Positions 1 through 8,296 of a stretch of DNA of 64,000 bases are shown here, one piece after another (position 1 is the first letter of the stretch; the number at the start of each line of letters is the position of its first letter). The translations under genes and the position numbers were made by a program. Under the pieces are notes generated by a model, which did not search any database, was not told where the DNA came from, and saw only the letters and a program-made list of their open reading frames with translations. The stretch comes from JBFFMO01 sp041390025. Its GTDB lineage: Bacteria; Myxococcota_A; Bradymonadia; Bradymonadales; Bradymonadaceae. The stretch is from the NCBI GenBank assembly GCA_041390025.1, contig JAWKQR010000025.1, positions 1 to 64,000 of the forward strand. The letters run 5' to 3'.

Positions 1-13
1 GTAGCGTGTCCAA

Positions 14-1603
14 ATGATTACAAAAGAACGGGCAGCGAATGGAGTTGCGCGGCGTCTGGCCGTGCTCCTTGTGTGTATGTTGGCGGCAGGCTGTTCGGGC
101 GACACGTCCGTAACGGATGCTGGCAATCCTGACGATTCGTCGACGGTCGATTCATCGATGCCAGACGACGCTGGCACGACCACGAACTCCGATGCCGGGA
201 CCCTCGGTGATTCGGGAGTCGTGGTGCCAGTCCCCGGCGACGGTGCCTGTGCCTGGGAGGTCGGCGAACGCCCCACGGCGACTCTGCCGCCCGAACACAC
301 GAACGCGTACACGCTCGAGCTCGACCGATGGATGATCGACAACAACAAAGGGGACCCCGTTGAAACGCGTCAGCGCATGAACGAGGCCATCGTGTGGGCG
401 GTGGACAACGGCTTCGACAAGGTCGTCGTCCCGTCGGGCCATTACGTGGTCGGCGAGCTGACGAACGATATTTACGCGGCCGGGATCGAATTGCCGGGCA
501 ACATGACGCTGGAGCTGTCGCAAGGGACCATCCTTGAGATGACACCCAACGACCGCCACAACTACTGCGTCATCAGCACCGAAGGAAACGACGACATCAC
601 CATCCGCGGCGGCGAAATCCGCGGCGACCGCGCAGACCACGATTATTCGGGAGGTTCAAACGACGAGGGGCACGGCATCTGCGTGTGGACGAGCTCTAAC
701 CGCATCTTGATCGAGGACATGGAGCTGCACGAGCTCACGGGCGACGGCGTGCTGATTGTGGGCTCGGCCCCCAAACCCGACGACCCGAATGCCGAGGTCC
801 CAAGCACCCATGTGACGATTCGAAACAATGAAATTCACCACAATCGTCGCCAAGGTGTGTCGATCGTCGGTGGTCACAACATCGTGATTCAAAACAACCA
901 CATCCATCACATTTCGGGCACGTCCCCGCAGTTTGGTGTCGACATCGAGGGCGCCGGCCGCACCGACAAAGACATCCTGATTTACCGCAATAATTTCCAC
1001 GACAATTGGGGCGGGGATTTTGTCAGCTCGAGCGGTCGTAACGTCTGGCTCGAAGAAAATCGAATGACACAATGCCAGGTCGACGAAGCCGGAAACTATG
1101 ACGCGTCGCTGCCGTGTGACACACCACCCGATGCAGACGGACAATCCGATGGGCCCATCGTCTTGTGGCAAAACTCGGACACCGTCGTGCTGAACAACGT
1201 CGTGCGCATGACGACGCGCAGCTCAAACGGCCTGTGGGGCATGATTAATTACCCAAGAGTTCGCGACGCGGTACGCGATAATCCGGTCGGCAATTACATC
1301 GCTGGAAACACGTTTTATGGGTCTGGAATTCACAATTCGTGGAATCAAAAACAATTCATCGCCGAAAACACCATCAACGACGGTTACATGTTGATGTATT
1401 TGCTCGGCTGCACGCGACTGCAAAACAACCTGATTAACGGAAGCGGGCATCGCTACCGCATCCGTCATGTCGCCGGGTTGGCCGAGGGCAACAAGCAGAA
1501 CAGCAATGCCGACGAGGGTTTCCCCGCGACCAGCATCGTCGACCGGCATTTCCCGATGGCAGACGATGCCCCTTACCGCAACTCTTCGCCGGTGTTTTGG
1601 TGA
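14..1603 (+). CDS. Secreted lipoprotein with right-handed parallel beta-helix
   Basis: 529 residues. The N-terminus has basic residues, a hydrophobic stretch and a lipobox LAAG-C27, so it should be a lipid-anchored exported protein. An Asp/Ser/Thr-rich linker runs to about residue 75. From about residue 95 onward there are repeated turns of the type ITIRGGEI, ILIEDMEL, VTIRNNEI, IVIQNNHI and ILIYRNNF, typical of Pectate_lyase_3/NosD-like right-handed beta-helices that often act on or bind polysaccharide. No catalytic residues can be assigned. The ATG lies 13 bases from the window edge, so an upstream start cannot be excluded. Its TGA overlaps the ATG of the next gene (TGATG), implying coupled translation. 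Confidence 0.8.
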   Translation: MITKERAANGVARRLAVLLVCMLAAGCSGDTSVTDAGNPDDSSTVDSSMPDDAGTTTNSDAGTLGDSGVVVPVPGDGACAWEVGERPTATLPPEHTNAYTLELDRWMIDNNKGDPVETRQRMNEAIVWAVDNGFDKVVVPSGHYVVGELTNDIYAAGIELPGNMTLELSQGTILEMTPNDRHNYCVISTEGNDDITIRGGEIRGDRADHDYSGGSNDEGHGICVWTSSNRILIEDMELHELTGDGVLIVGSAPKPDDPNAEVPSTHVTIRNNEIHHNRRQGVSIVGGHNIVIQNNHIHHISGTSPQFGVDIEGAGRTDKDILIYRNNFHDNWGGDFVSSSGRNVWLEENRMTQCQVDEAGNYDASLPCDTPPDADGQSDGPIVLWQNSDTVVLNNVVRMTTRSSNGLWGMINYPRVRDAVRDNPVGNYIAGNTFYGSGIHNSWNQKQFIAENTINDGYMLMYLLGCTRLQNNLINGSGHRYRIRHVAGLAEGNKQNSNADEGFPATSIVDRHFPMADDAPYRNSSPVFW

Positions 1604-2406
1604 TGAAAAATACGACCAAAATTGGCCTGTCGGTCCTCGTGGTGGCGGCGCTGGCGCTCGGCATTATGTCGGTTGACCGCTCGACACCAACCGCTCGCGC
1701 CGTGCCCACCGAACACTCGCCGGGGGCCGACGGGTGCCCCGATGGTATGGGCCCCGAGATGACTCGCCTGCCCGAGGGTTTTTGCATCGACACGACCGAG
1801 GTCACACGCGGCCAATACGACGCGTGGCTGGCGACGTCTCCCACGACCGCCGGGCAACCGAGCGCGTGTTCGACAAATACGGATTTTGAGCCGGAGTGCG
1901 ACAGCGGCGAGAATCAACCGGTGGTGTGCGTCGACTGGTGCGACGCCAATGCGTTCTGTGCGGCCGCAGGAAAGCGCCTGTGCGGCGGCATCGGCACAGG
2001 GCAGGGCTACGACTTCAATGCGTACGCGGACGCCGCTGTGAGCGAATGGCACGCCGCCTGTACGTCGGGTGGTGCCCACGCATACACCTATGGCGACGAG
2101 CTCGACACGCAGGTGTGCCGCGGCGCCGACGCCGAGGACTACACCACCTGGGGTTTTGTCGATGTTGGCACCCTGCCAGGCTGCCACTCGCCGGACGCCG
2201 CGTACGCCGCCGTCTACGACCTGAGCGGCAACGCCGCCGAGTGGGACAATTCCTGCGATGGCGACGAACCCGATTCGGCGTGCCGCATCCGAGGCGGCAG
2301 CTTCGAATTCAACGACGTCGGCCTGCGCTGCGCGATGGCCGAGAACCTGCGCTGGCCGCGCATGCGACGCGTCGAGTCCGTAGGGTTTCGCTGCTGCGCG
2401 GATTGA
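1603..2406 (+). CDS. Formylglycine-generating-enzyme/SUMF1-fold exported protein
   Basis: About 267 residues from the ATG overlapping the upstream stop; TTG and GTG lie just before it. A short hydrophobic N-terminus (IGLSVLVVAALALGI) suggests export. The body has the SUMF1/FGE-sulfatase layout: GFCIDTTEVTRGQY near residue 60, CVDWCDANAFCAAAGKRLC in the middle, DLSGNAAEW, RIRGGSF and a C-terminal VGFRCC. Many members of this fold are not sulfatase modifiers, and in this phylum they are often lipoprotein-associated, so the substrate is unknown. The last 256 coding bases are repeated downstream of the toxin-antitoxin module. Confidence 0.75.
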   Translation: MKNTTKIGLSVLVVAALALGIMSVDRSTPTARAVPTEHSPGADGCPDGMGPEMTRLPEGFCIDTTEVTRGQYDAWLATSPTTAGQPSACSTNTDFEPECDSGENQPVVCVDWCDANAFCAAAGKRLCGGIGTGQGYDFNAYADAAVSEWHAACTSGGAHAYTYGDELDTQVCRGADAEDYTTWGFVDVGTLPGCHSPDAAYAAVYDLSGNAAEWDNSCDGDEPDSACRIRGGSFEFNDVGLRCAMAENLRWPRMRRVESVGFRCCAD

Positions 2407-2567
2407 TTTGCTTTGCGCTCACTTACGCTTTTGTTGCTGATTCAATCTAATCTCAGCCCAAGGATGCAAATTCTCGATACAGAACGGCATCAATGTCAGT
2501 TTGAGATTGGGAAATCGCGAGGGCCTGTATTCATATCAGGTTTTATTGCGCCAGTGCGTGCCACCTT
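2151..2567 (+). repeat. 417-bp direct repeat, copy 1 (3' end of SUMF1-like gene and downstream)
   Basis: Copy 1 covers the last 256 bases of the SUMF1-like gene and 161 bases beyond it. It matches 4157-4573 at a constant offset of 2006. I see three mismatches near the left end and none over the remainder. The AbiE toxin's stop codon lies inside the right end of this copy. Confidence 0.9.
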
Positions 2568-3444
2568 TGGTCCATGAGGCATGAAGAACCTCATCGCCGT
2601 GCGCTGCAACCACCACTGGCATTAGAAAATCCCAAATTTTAGAAATCACGGATTCTAGGTCTAGCGCGGAAAGGTCATTCCTTTTCAAAAAAGCATCCCA
2701 TTGTGGTTGCTTTTCGTCAGCAAATGCTTTGGTCAAACCGACAGGCGGCAACGATTTCAGTGCTGTTTCGCGACGACCAAACGTGGCAAGCAATGCTTGA
2801 CGAAGTAACTCGCCATCTAGGTCTGTTCTCTGCGAGATTACCCATAAGTCGAAAAAATCTTTCATGCGACTATTGGTGATGCCTAACGACGAAATGGCCT
2901 CAAATTTCTCGGCAACCACGGTATAAACTGGGTAAGCTCGCAGACGAGGGGGTGGAAATGTGTCCAAGATCACTGGATATTGCACCAGTGACGCCGAAGG
3001 CTTTACGACATCCCCAAAGCCAATATCAATTTGAATTGGGCACCGTGCTCTGCCGATCATGCCTACCATCGTGATTTGTACCCCAGAGTAACTCGACGGC
3101 TTCCGAATCTCGCGGGCCTGAATTGTCTCCGGATTAAACACGATTCCATCTTCGCCATCGATCGAGCAGATGTCCCTAAAGATGCGCTCAACCACAGATA
3201 AGTCGGACGAACCAAATCCTAAAAGGTCGAGGTCTCGCGTTGGACGATGTGGCAAATCGAACCACAAATCGAAGAGCATCGCGCCCTTCAAAAGGAAGTT
3301 TGCAGCGTGGTCAGAGACGCCAATTCGATAGAGGATCCTCTCGAGCGCAAACCGTGTCAGAGTGAGATTGAAATCGGTTGACGCATTCCTTGCGTGATTC
3401 TTTAGTCGCGCCAACACCGATGAAGCTAGGGCAGGGTCGGTCAT
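2536..3444 (-). CDS. abiEii: AbiEii/AbiGii-type nucleotidyltransferase toxin
   Basis: 302 residues from the ATG at 3444, chosen because it overlaps the antitoxin stop in the usual ATGA arrangement; the longer frame runs into the antitoxin. Residues about 40-65 carry the DNA-polymerase-beta-like nucleotidyltransferase motif of the family: LKGAMLFDLWF followed by RPTRDLDLLG, with paired Asp residues as metal ligands. AbiEii toxins transfer nucleotides, GTP or CTP depending on the member, and cause abortive infection or growth arrest neutralised by AbiEi (type IV). Codon use and base composition are AT-richer than the neighbours, consistent with transfer. The stop lies within the left direct-repeat copy. 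Confidence 0.85.
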   Translation of the reverse strand: MTDPALASSVLARLKNHARNASTDFNLTLTRFALERILYRIGVSDHAANFLLKGAMLFDLWFDLPHRPTRDLDLLGFGSSDLSVVERIFRDICSIDGEDGIVFNPETIQAREIRKPSSYSGVQITMVGMIGRARCPIQIDIGFGDVVKPSASLVQYPVILDTFPPPRLRAYPVYTVVAEKFEAISSLGITNSRMKDFFDLWVISQRTDLDGELLRQALLATFGRRETALKSLPPVGLTKAFADEKQPQWDAFLKRNDLSALDLESVISKIWDFLMPVVVAAHGDEVLHASWTKGGTHWRNKT

Positions 3445-4049
3445 GGAAGGCTTTCCATATAGGGTCGCATCACATTGGCTACTCGACATAGCGTTGCAAA
3501 ATGCCACAGTTCATCAATCGTCACGCGCTTTTCTCGCCACGACTCTTGAAGGGCTTCGAGCGCCACATCAAGGCCGATCTTGTTGCGAAACTTAAAGCAG
3601 TCCGCGACCGTACGAGCAACGTTTGTGATCTGCACATTCACGTCATCGATTTCATGGGTATCAACACCTTCAATCAGAAGATGATCTGCGAATTTGACAA
3701 CCCGAAGTGGCGGATAATCCATTGTCGGCGCGCGATCCCGATTCCCGACGGCAATCCACACCTCAAACGGCGTCTGGGTTGTAAGGCTATGGAATTGAAG
3801 AGCAGATAGGAGACACACGACGGATTTTGGATGTTTTATGGCTACTTCCGCAAATGTGCCGTGTTCGGAAGGCGAACGATTTGGAAGCGCATAGACACCT
3901 CGACTAACGCGCTCCAGGTTGCCTTGGCGTACTAGCCTGGTTAGCGCCATGGGTTGAAGTCCACGTTCGACAACATCGCGTGACCGAATGAGGCCACGTT
4001 CTTGTGCCAGTTTGATGATCATTTCAGACGAGGTATCCATATGAGACAT
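3441..4049 (-). CDS. abiEi: AbiEi-type antitoxin/transcriptional regulator
   Basis: 202 residues. The N-terminus (LAQERGLIRSRDVVERGLQPMALTRLV, written in the protein at residues 14-40) followed by ERVSRGVYALP is the winged-helix of the AbiEi_4 antitoxin family. The remainder resembles the AbiEi C-terminal domain, which blocks the toxin and helps autorepression. It precedes and overlaps the toxin by four bases, the normal order for this operon. A second in-frame ATG lies three codons in. A perfect palindrome sits 10 bases upstream of the first ATG, as expected for negative autoregulation. Confidence 0.85.
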   Translation of the reverse strand: MSHMDTSSEMIIKLAQERGLIRSRDVVERGLQPMALTRLVRQGNLERVSRGVYALPNRSPSEHGTFAEVAIKHPKSVVCLLSALQFHSLTTQTPFEVWIAVGNRDRAPTMDYPPLRVVKFADHLLIEGVDTHEIDDVNVQITNVARTVADCFKFRNKIGLDVALEALQESWREKRVTIDELWHFATLCRVANVMRPYMESLP

Positions 4050-4058
4050 TGTGTTGTG

Positions 4059-4092
4059 TTATGTTGCTAAATGTCAATGGTTAGCAACATAA
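4059..4092 (-). promoter_or_regulatory. Palindromic operator upstream of abiEi
   Basis: TTATGTTGCTAA at 4059-4070 and its exact inverse TTAGCAACATAA at 4081-4092 form a 12-bp inverted repeat with a 10-base spacer. On the minus strand the spacer contains TTGACA (4077-4072), a consensus -35 hexamer. AbiEi proteins are known to bind inverted repeats in front of their own operon. That this palindrome is the binding site is inference from position and symmetry. Confidence 0.7.
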
Positions 4093-4156
4093 CCGAACAT
4101 GTTGATGGTGAGAATAACATTCTCCCCGAATATCAAAGACGCGCTTGTCTGCCCTT

Positions 4157-4573
4157 GGGCTTTGTCGATGTCGGCACCCTGCCAGGCTGTCACTCGCCGG
4201 ACGCCGCGTACGCCGCCGTCTACGACCTGAGCGGCAACGCCGCCGAGTGGGACAATTCCTGCGATGGCGACGAACCCGATTCGGCGTGCCGCATCCGAGG
4301 CGGCAGCTTCGAATTCAACGACGTCGGCCTGCGCTGCGCGATGGCCGAGAACCTGCGCTGGCCGCGCATGCGACGCGTCGAGTCCGTAGGGTTTCGCTGC
4401 TGCGCGGATTGATTTGCTTTGCGCTCACTTACGCTTTTGTTGCTGATTCAATCTAATCTCAGCCCAAGGATGCAAATTCTCGATACAGAACGGCATCAAT
4501 GTCAGTTTGAGATTGGGAAATCGCGAGGGCCTGTATTCATATCAGGTTTTATTGCGCCAGTGCGTGCCACCTT
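4157..4573 (+). repeat. 417-bp direct repeat, copy 2 (detached 3' end of SUMF1-like gene)
   Basis: Second copy of 2151-2567. It encodes the last 85 or so residues of the SUMF1 protein, from GFVDVGTLPG to FRCCAD and the stop at 4410-4412, with no start or 5' part: a pseudogene fragment. The upstream boundary is abrupt within AT-rich DNA belonging to the AbiE block. The downstream boundary continues into the promoter region of the next chromosomal gene. Confidence 0.9.
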
Positions 4574-4626
4574 CGAGCGGCACGTCCCTTGTTATGTTCT
4601 CCGCGGGTAACCGATGGAGATCGACG

Positions 4627-5088
4627 ATGGTATTTCAGAACTTTGTAAGAAACGCTTCTCTCGCCAATCTTGGCTTGGCCTATTGGACTCACCTCGCGCT
4701 GTTGCCACTAACATTGTATGGCGTGTATTGGCAGCTCGCACCGGTCCTAACGCCCTACACGTATTGGTGGGAAACCGACTGCGGGCTCGGTTCAGGCACG
4801 TTCATTATGCTGCTGGTCGTCGGTGTTCTGTTGCCTGCGCTCGCCGTGTTGGGCGTGACCGGAATCATTCACCTGCTGGGCGTGAAGGCCCTGCGCGCCG
4901 ATAAGGTTCGGGGTCTGTCTGGTCAACCGCTTGTGATTTGGGGGCCCTGGATGGCCGCTGCCGCCGAGGTCGCTGTGTTCTGGGGGCCTGTCGCTTGGCC
5001 GACATGCTTGGGTGATTGTCCCAGTTACGGCGACACCACACGCATCGGGCGGGCGACGCACAGCCGCCTTGATCAACCACTCTGTTGA
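4627..5088 (+). CDS. Small multi-pass membrane protein, paralogue 1 (frame shifted near the C-terminus)
   Basis: ATG at 4627 with GGAGA about 8 bases upstream. The open frame gives 153 residues with at least three hydrophobic segments (LALLPLTLYGVYW, FIMLLVVGVLLPALAVLGV, MAAAAEVAVFW). It is clearly paralogous to the protein at 6490-6874 (ANLGLAY, LALLPLTLY, YW.LAPVLTP). After residue 118 the similarity moves into the next frame: adding one G to the G5 run at 4982-4986 gives a 129-residue protein ending at the TGA at 5013-5015, matching the paralogue's length and end. Family not recognised. No gene is visible between 5089 and 5214. Confidence 0.65.
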   Translation: MVFQNFVRNASLANLGLAYWTHLALLPLTLYGVYWQLAPVLTPYTYWWETDCGLGSGTFIMLLVVGVLLPALAVLGVTGIIHLLGVKALRADKVRGLSGQPLVIWGPWMAAAAEVAVFWGPVAWPTCLGDCPSYGDTTRIGRATHSRLDQPLC

Positions 5089-5214
5089 CGCCAACCACAA
5101 ACATGATGGTAAGAGGCGCCCTTGGATTTTGGGTTCGTATGCAAATCTGTCATGCTTGCGACCGGATGTGATGAATGCGGCAACCGCTTGGGGACGAACC
5201 GCGTAGGAGTGCGA

Positions 5215-6486
5215 ATGAAATGGATGTTGGTGCTGTTGGTGTTTTTGAGTGCGTGTGGCGAAACCTCGAAAAAGAAGTTCTCGCCGAATCAGGAATCGGA
5301 CATGGGGGTCGAGGACGCTGACGTCGCTCAGATGGATGCCGCGCAAGCGGATGCGTCGGTCGATTCATCGGCGGATGATGGTTCGGTCGAGGCCACCCCG
5401 TGTGCGATTTTGAGGGATGTGGACGTCGATTTTGAGGACGTCCTTGTTGGGGATTCTGCGACAAAAATCGTTCGCGTCGAGAACTGTTCAGATACGCTAC
5501 CGTTGACGATCAATTTGTCCGCGCTCGCCCCGCTCAGCTTGTTGGGGGACACGCAGGTTCAACCCGGCGAGGTCGGGGAAATTCAGATCGTGTTCGCGCC
5601 GACGTTGGCGGGGGAATTTACGACACAATTGCCCATTCAAACCTCGGCTGGACCGTTGGTCGTGTCGGTTGTCGGCTTTGGCGTCGAACCCGATGTCTTG
5701 TGCCCGACGGCCCGAATCGCCGCGGGCATTGGCGGTGCGTTGGCCACAACAACGCCGTTGGTCGTTCCCACCGGAAGCATCGTTGGGTTCTCGGGGACAT
5801 TGAGCACCGCACGCCAGGGGACGATCGCCACGTACGCATGGTCGATTGTCAGCCGACCCGTCGGAAACACGGTCATGTTTTCTGGCTCGAACACCGCACC
5901 TGAGGTCGAGTTGTTGACCGAAACCGCGGGCAATTACGTCGTGGAATTGACCGTGCGCGACTCGCTTGGTGTCGTCAGTTGCGCACCAGCTCGCCTGACC
6001 GTGCAGGCGGTCGACGGACCGGCCAAGCGATTCCGCGTCACCTTGCTTTGGGATACTCCAAGCGATGTTAACCCGAACGACAGCATCGGGACTGACCTAG
6101 ACCTCCATTATCTGCATCCTATGGGCAGGTGGAACCAGGCCCCGTACGACGTGTTTTGGCGAAATCCCACCGCCACATGGGCCGTCGATTCAGTGCCGGA
6201 ATTGACGATCGACGACACCGATGGGGCGGGGCCCGAGGAAGTGCAGCACGATGCTCCAATTGGGCCATTGGTCTACCAAGTGGCCGTGTACTATTACGCC
6301 GACAAAGGGTTTGGCGCCAGCTACGCCACCGTGTCTGTGTTCGTCGATGGTGTCATGACATTTCAGACGCAGCCCCAACTTATGGTGAACGAGGAAACGT
6401 TTTGGTTGCCGGTGACCATCGATGGTGCAACGTCGGCGGTCACGGCTACGAACGCGCCGGTTCAACTAGGGTTCCCGTCGCCTTGA
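5215..6486 (+). CDS. Lipoprotein with ASH-like and PKD-like domains
   Basis: 423 residues from the ATG at 5215, preceded by a TAGGAG Shine-Dalgarno; longer frames lack a signal. Lipobox LSA-C14. Asp/Ser-rich linker to about residue 60. Then an ASH/HYDIN-like Ig domain (VDFEDVLVGDSATKIVRVENC to VVSVVGFG), a PKD-like domain (GSIVGFSGTLSTARQGTIATYAWSI, written across residues about 175-260), and a C-terminal domain with TDLDLHYLHP and VAVYYYADKG. That C-terminal type is common in myxobacterial surface lipoproteins. Function is probably adhesive or structural; no enzyme motif seen. It lies between two paralogous membrane genes. Confidence 0.75.
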   Translation: MKWMLVLLVFLSACGETSKKKFSPNQESDMGVEDADVAQMDAAQADASVDSSADDGSVEATPCAILRDVDVDFEDVLVGDSATKIVRVENCSDTLPLTINLSALAPLSLLGDTQVQPGEVGEIQIVFAPTLAGEFTTQLPIQTSAGPLVVSVVGFGVEPDVLCPTARIAAGIGGALATTTPLVVPTGSIVGFSGTLSTARQGTIATYAWSIVSRPVGNTVMFSGSNTAPEVELLTETAGNYVVELTVRDSLGVVSCAPARLTVQAVDGPAKRFRVTLLWDTPSDVNPNDSIGTDLDLHYLHPMGRWNQAPYDVFWRNPTATWAVDSVPELTIDDTDGAGPEEVQHDAPIGPLVYQVAVYYYADKGFGASYATVSVFVDGVMTFQTQPQLMVNEETFWLPVTIDGATSAVTATNAPVQLGFPSP

Positions 6487-6489
6487 GCC

Positions 6490-6874
6490 TTGCCGGCCAA
6501 ACAGCACACTTATCCGAACGACCGCCTTCGCCAATCTTGGGTTGGCCTACCTGACGCAACTGGCTTTGCTGCCGCTGACGCTCTACGCAATCTACTGGAA
6601 GCTCGCGCCGGTTTTGACGCCCTTCCGGTTCTGGTGGGAAGCCGAGTACGCCGAGATTCCAGGACTTTTCGTGATGACGTTCGCGATGGGCATGCTGTTG
6701 ACGTCGATTGCGGTGTTGAGCGTGACGGGCGTGCTGAACCTACTGTTTTTGAAGGCCGGTGCGCTCGACGAATTGCGCGACGAAAAGCGACTGCTTTGGA
6801 TCCCGTGGGTCGCCGCCGGTGTCGAGGTCACCGCCTTTGTGCTGGCCGCGGGTCTGGCGGGCCTCTTGAACTGA
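6490..6874 (+). CDS. Small multi-pass membrane protein, paralogue 2 (frame shifted at the N-terminus)
   Basis: In the current sequence the conserved frame has no ATG; similarity to paralogue 1 begins at about 6509 (IRTTAFANLGLAYLTQ). A TTG at 6490, just after the upstream stop, enters the conserved frame if one C is removed from the CC at 6497-6498. This gives 127 residues, against 129 for repaired paralogue 1. Without repair the usable start is the TTG at 6542 (110 residues). Hydrophobic segments: LALLPLTLYAIYW, LFVMTFAMGMLLTSIAVLSV, WVAAGVEVTAFVLAAGLAG. Function unknown. Confidence 0.55.
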
Positions 6875-6953
6875 CTTTCGTCCCCCGAATCCTGCACAAA
6901 CCGGCCGCAGCGGATGCGTCGGAAATGCGGGAAGGTTGGACCACTTTGACGGT

Positions 6954-6993
6954 TTTGGCGGATTGTGTTGACGGTTTTGACGGTTTTGCCTAC
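6954..6993 (+). promoter_or_regulatory. Tandem TTTTGACGG-type repeats upstream of HTH gene
   Basis: Four related 9-base units occur here (TTTGACGGT, TTTGGCGGA, then TTGACGGTT twice), interrupted by TTGTG, ending about 45 bases before the HTH gene. Phased short direct repeats directly upstream of a small DNA-binding protein suggest an autoregulatory operator; this is inference. Confidence 0.4.
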
Positions 6994-7038
6994 TTTTGCC
7001 TGAGGCGTTCGGAAGAAGCCAGCGAACGGAGGTAGGTC

Positions 7039-7389
7039 GTGCATGTGTTGGACGAAGAGACATTTATGGAAGTCACGGAGGCACTCAGCGCCGCCGGAGC
7101 ATTTGCACTTGTCGCAAAACTAAAGCGAATTGAGCGTACCGCCGAAGAGTCGCTCAGCAGCGGTGAGACAGCGAAGCTGTTGGGCCTGTCGTCGATAAAC
7201 ACCGTGAAGAATTGGCTTGAGGGTGGTGCCTTTCCGGGCGCGTATAAAACCGCTGGTGGTCATTGGCGTTTCCCCCGTAGCGAAGTCGAAGCGGTCGCGA
7301 CACGCATGAAGGAACTTACGCGGAGGAACCAAGCTTTTGACCTTGCTCCCCCGGATTGTGACGATCCAGTCGACCCACCGCTGCTCTAG
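7039..7389 (+). CDS. Excisionase/MerR-type helix-turn-helix protein
   Basis: 116 residues from a GTG preceded by GGAGGTAGG. Residues about 38-90 (SSGETAKLLGLSSINTVKNWLEGG, then GAYKTAGGHWRFPRSEVE) are the HTH_17/excisionase-type winged helix, with the typical KTAGGHWRF wing. The N-terminal 35 residues look like the dimerisation or partner-binding arm seen in antitoxin versions of this family. No toxin gene such as a PIN domain follows; instead a GNAT fragment lies downstream on the other strand. It may be an orphan antitoxin or regulator. Confidence 0.65.
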   Translation: MHVLDEETFMEVTEALSAAGAFALVAKLKRIERTAEESLSSGETAKLLGLSSINTVKNWLEGGAFPGAYKTAGGHWRFPRSEVEAVATRMKELTRRNQAFDLAPPDCDDPVDPPLL

Positions 7390-7537
7390 ATGACCGCCTT
7401 TCGCATGGTCAAATGCGGAACACCGTCGTCACGCGAGACAGGCCCGGTCGGGTCGCGCTCGAAGCCCACCTTCTCGTAAAATGCGATGGCTCGGTTGTTG
7501 TCGCTTCGCACCCACAGGGCGAGCCCGACGCAGCCAT
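7386..7537 (-). pseudogene. C-terminal remnant of a GNAT acetyltransferase
   Basis: The minus strand encodes about 50 residues ending at 7386: GLALWVRSDNNRAIAFYEK, then VGFERDPTGPVSRDDG and a short tail. NNRAIAFYEKVGF is the classic motif B of GNAT N-acetyltransferases, which closes over acetyl-CoA. An ATG at 7537 opens the frame but is directly preceded by two stops, so the N-terminal two thirds are missing. A non-functional remnant. Confidence 0.6.
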
Positions 7538-7540
7538 TCA

Positions 7541-7758
7541 TCACTCAATCATCGTCACCCAAAACAGCACATGTGCCCGCGTATCGACGTGAGTTTTCGT
7601 TAGCTTCGATTGCGGCAGCGAGGATAAATGCCGTTGAACCCACCATGACGACCACACGGCCGCAAGTACCAAACTCGACGCAGGGGTCCCATAAATGATG
7701 TAACTGTAGGCGTCGCGGCCGACCCAAGCATTGTATCGCTTCCCACTATGAAGGTGCC
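7541..7758 (-). other. Intergenic stretch with possible coding debris
   Basis: Between the GNAT remnant and the next gene. On the minus strand an open frame without a start codon reads KRYNAWVGRDAYSYIIYG and continues with a hydrophobic segment to a stop at 7541. It may be a decayed membrane-protein fragment. I cannot support a functional gene here. Confidence 0.25.
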
Positions 7759-8208
7759 ATGGACCTCACGACAAAAATCACCATTCTTTTTTCTGGTTCT
7801 TTTTTTCTGGTGGGCTTGCTCACAGGCGTTTGGAAATACATCGCGATTGCGCGTTCTGAGGACTCAGTGGCACCGGCGTACGTGGACATCGCGCATCGCG
7901 CGTCCTTGATGTACTCGTTTGCTTGCCTCGTGGTTTTGGAGTTTGTGGCGCTTTCACCCTACCCGGACACGCTCACAGCACTTTTTGCGATCGCACCGCA
8001 GGTCTTCTTTGCGGCGGCCATCTGCACCTATGTCATTCACGGGTGTTTGAACGACACTGACAACCAACTGCACCCACCCTATCGGCTGGGATCCAGAAGC
8101 CTATCGGGTTCACTCGTTCATGGATTCATGGTTCTTCTTGTCGTCGCGGAGCTCGGCGGTTTTGCCGCACTGTTCGTGGGCGGTGTCTACACGTTGGTCT
8201 TCGCGTAA
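7759..8208 (+). CDS. Four-helix integral membrane protein, unknown family
   Basis: 149 residues, ATG with AAGGTG upstream. Four hydrophobic segments are visible: about 8-26 (ITILFSGSFFLVGLLTGVW), 48-66 (SLMYSFACLVVLEFVAL), 74-92 and 120-147. No catalytic motifs. It is followed after about 90 bases by a flavin reductase on the same strand with its own ribosome-binding site. Not recognised beyond a small inner-membrane protein. Confidence 0.6.
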   Translation: MDLTTKITILFSGSFFLVGLLTGVWKYIAIARSEDSVAPAYVDIAHRASLMYSFACLVVLEFVALSPYPDTLTALFAIAPQVFFAAAICTYVIHGCLNDTDNQLHPPYRLGSRSLSGSLVHGFMVLLVVAELGGFAALFVGGVYTLVFA

Positions 8209-8296
8209 CCTTTGCTTTGCTCTTTGAGCGTTCGCCCGTCACCACGCGACCAATCCAGCTTCGCGGCATCCAAAGACCTCACACACGGAGGCTGTT

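Noticed and set aside
2536..3507. Longer 323-residue start for the AbiEii toxin
   Set aside because: The first 21 residues overlap the antitoxin and lack similarity; the ATG at 3444 gives the normal ATGA coupling.
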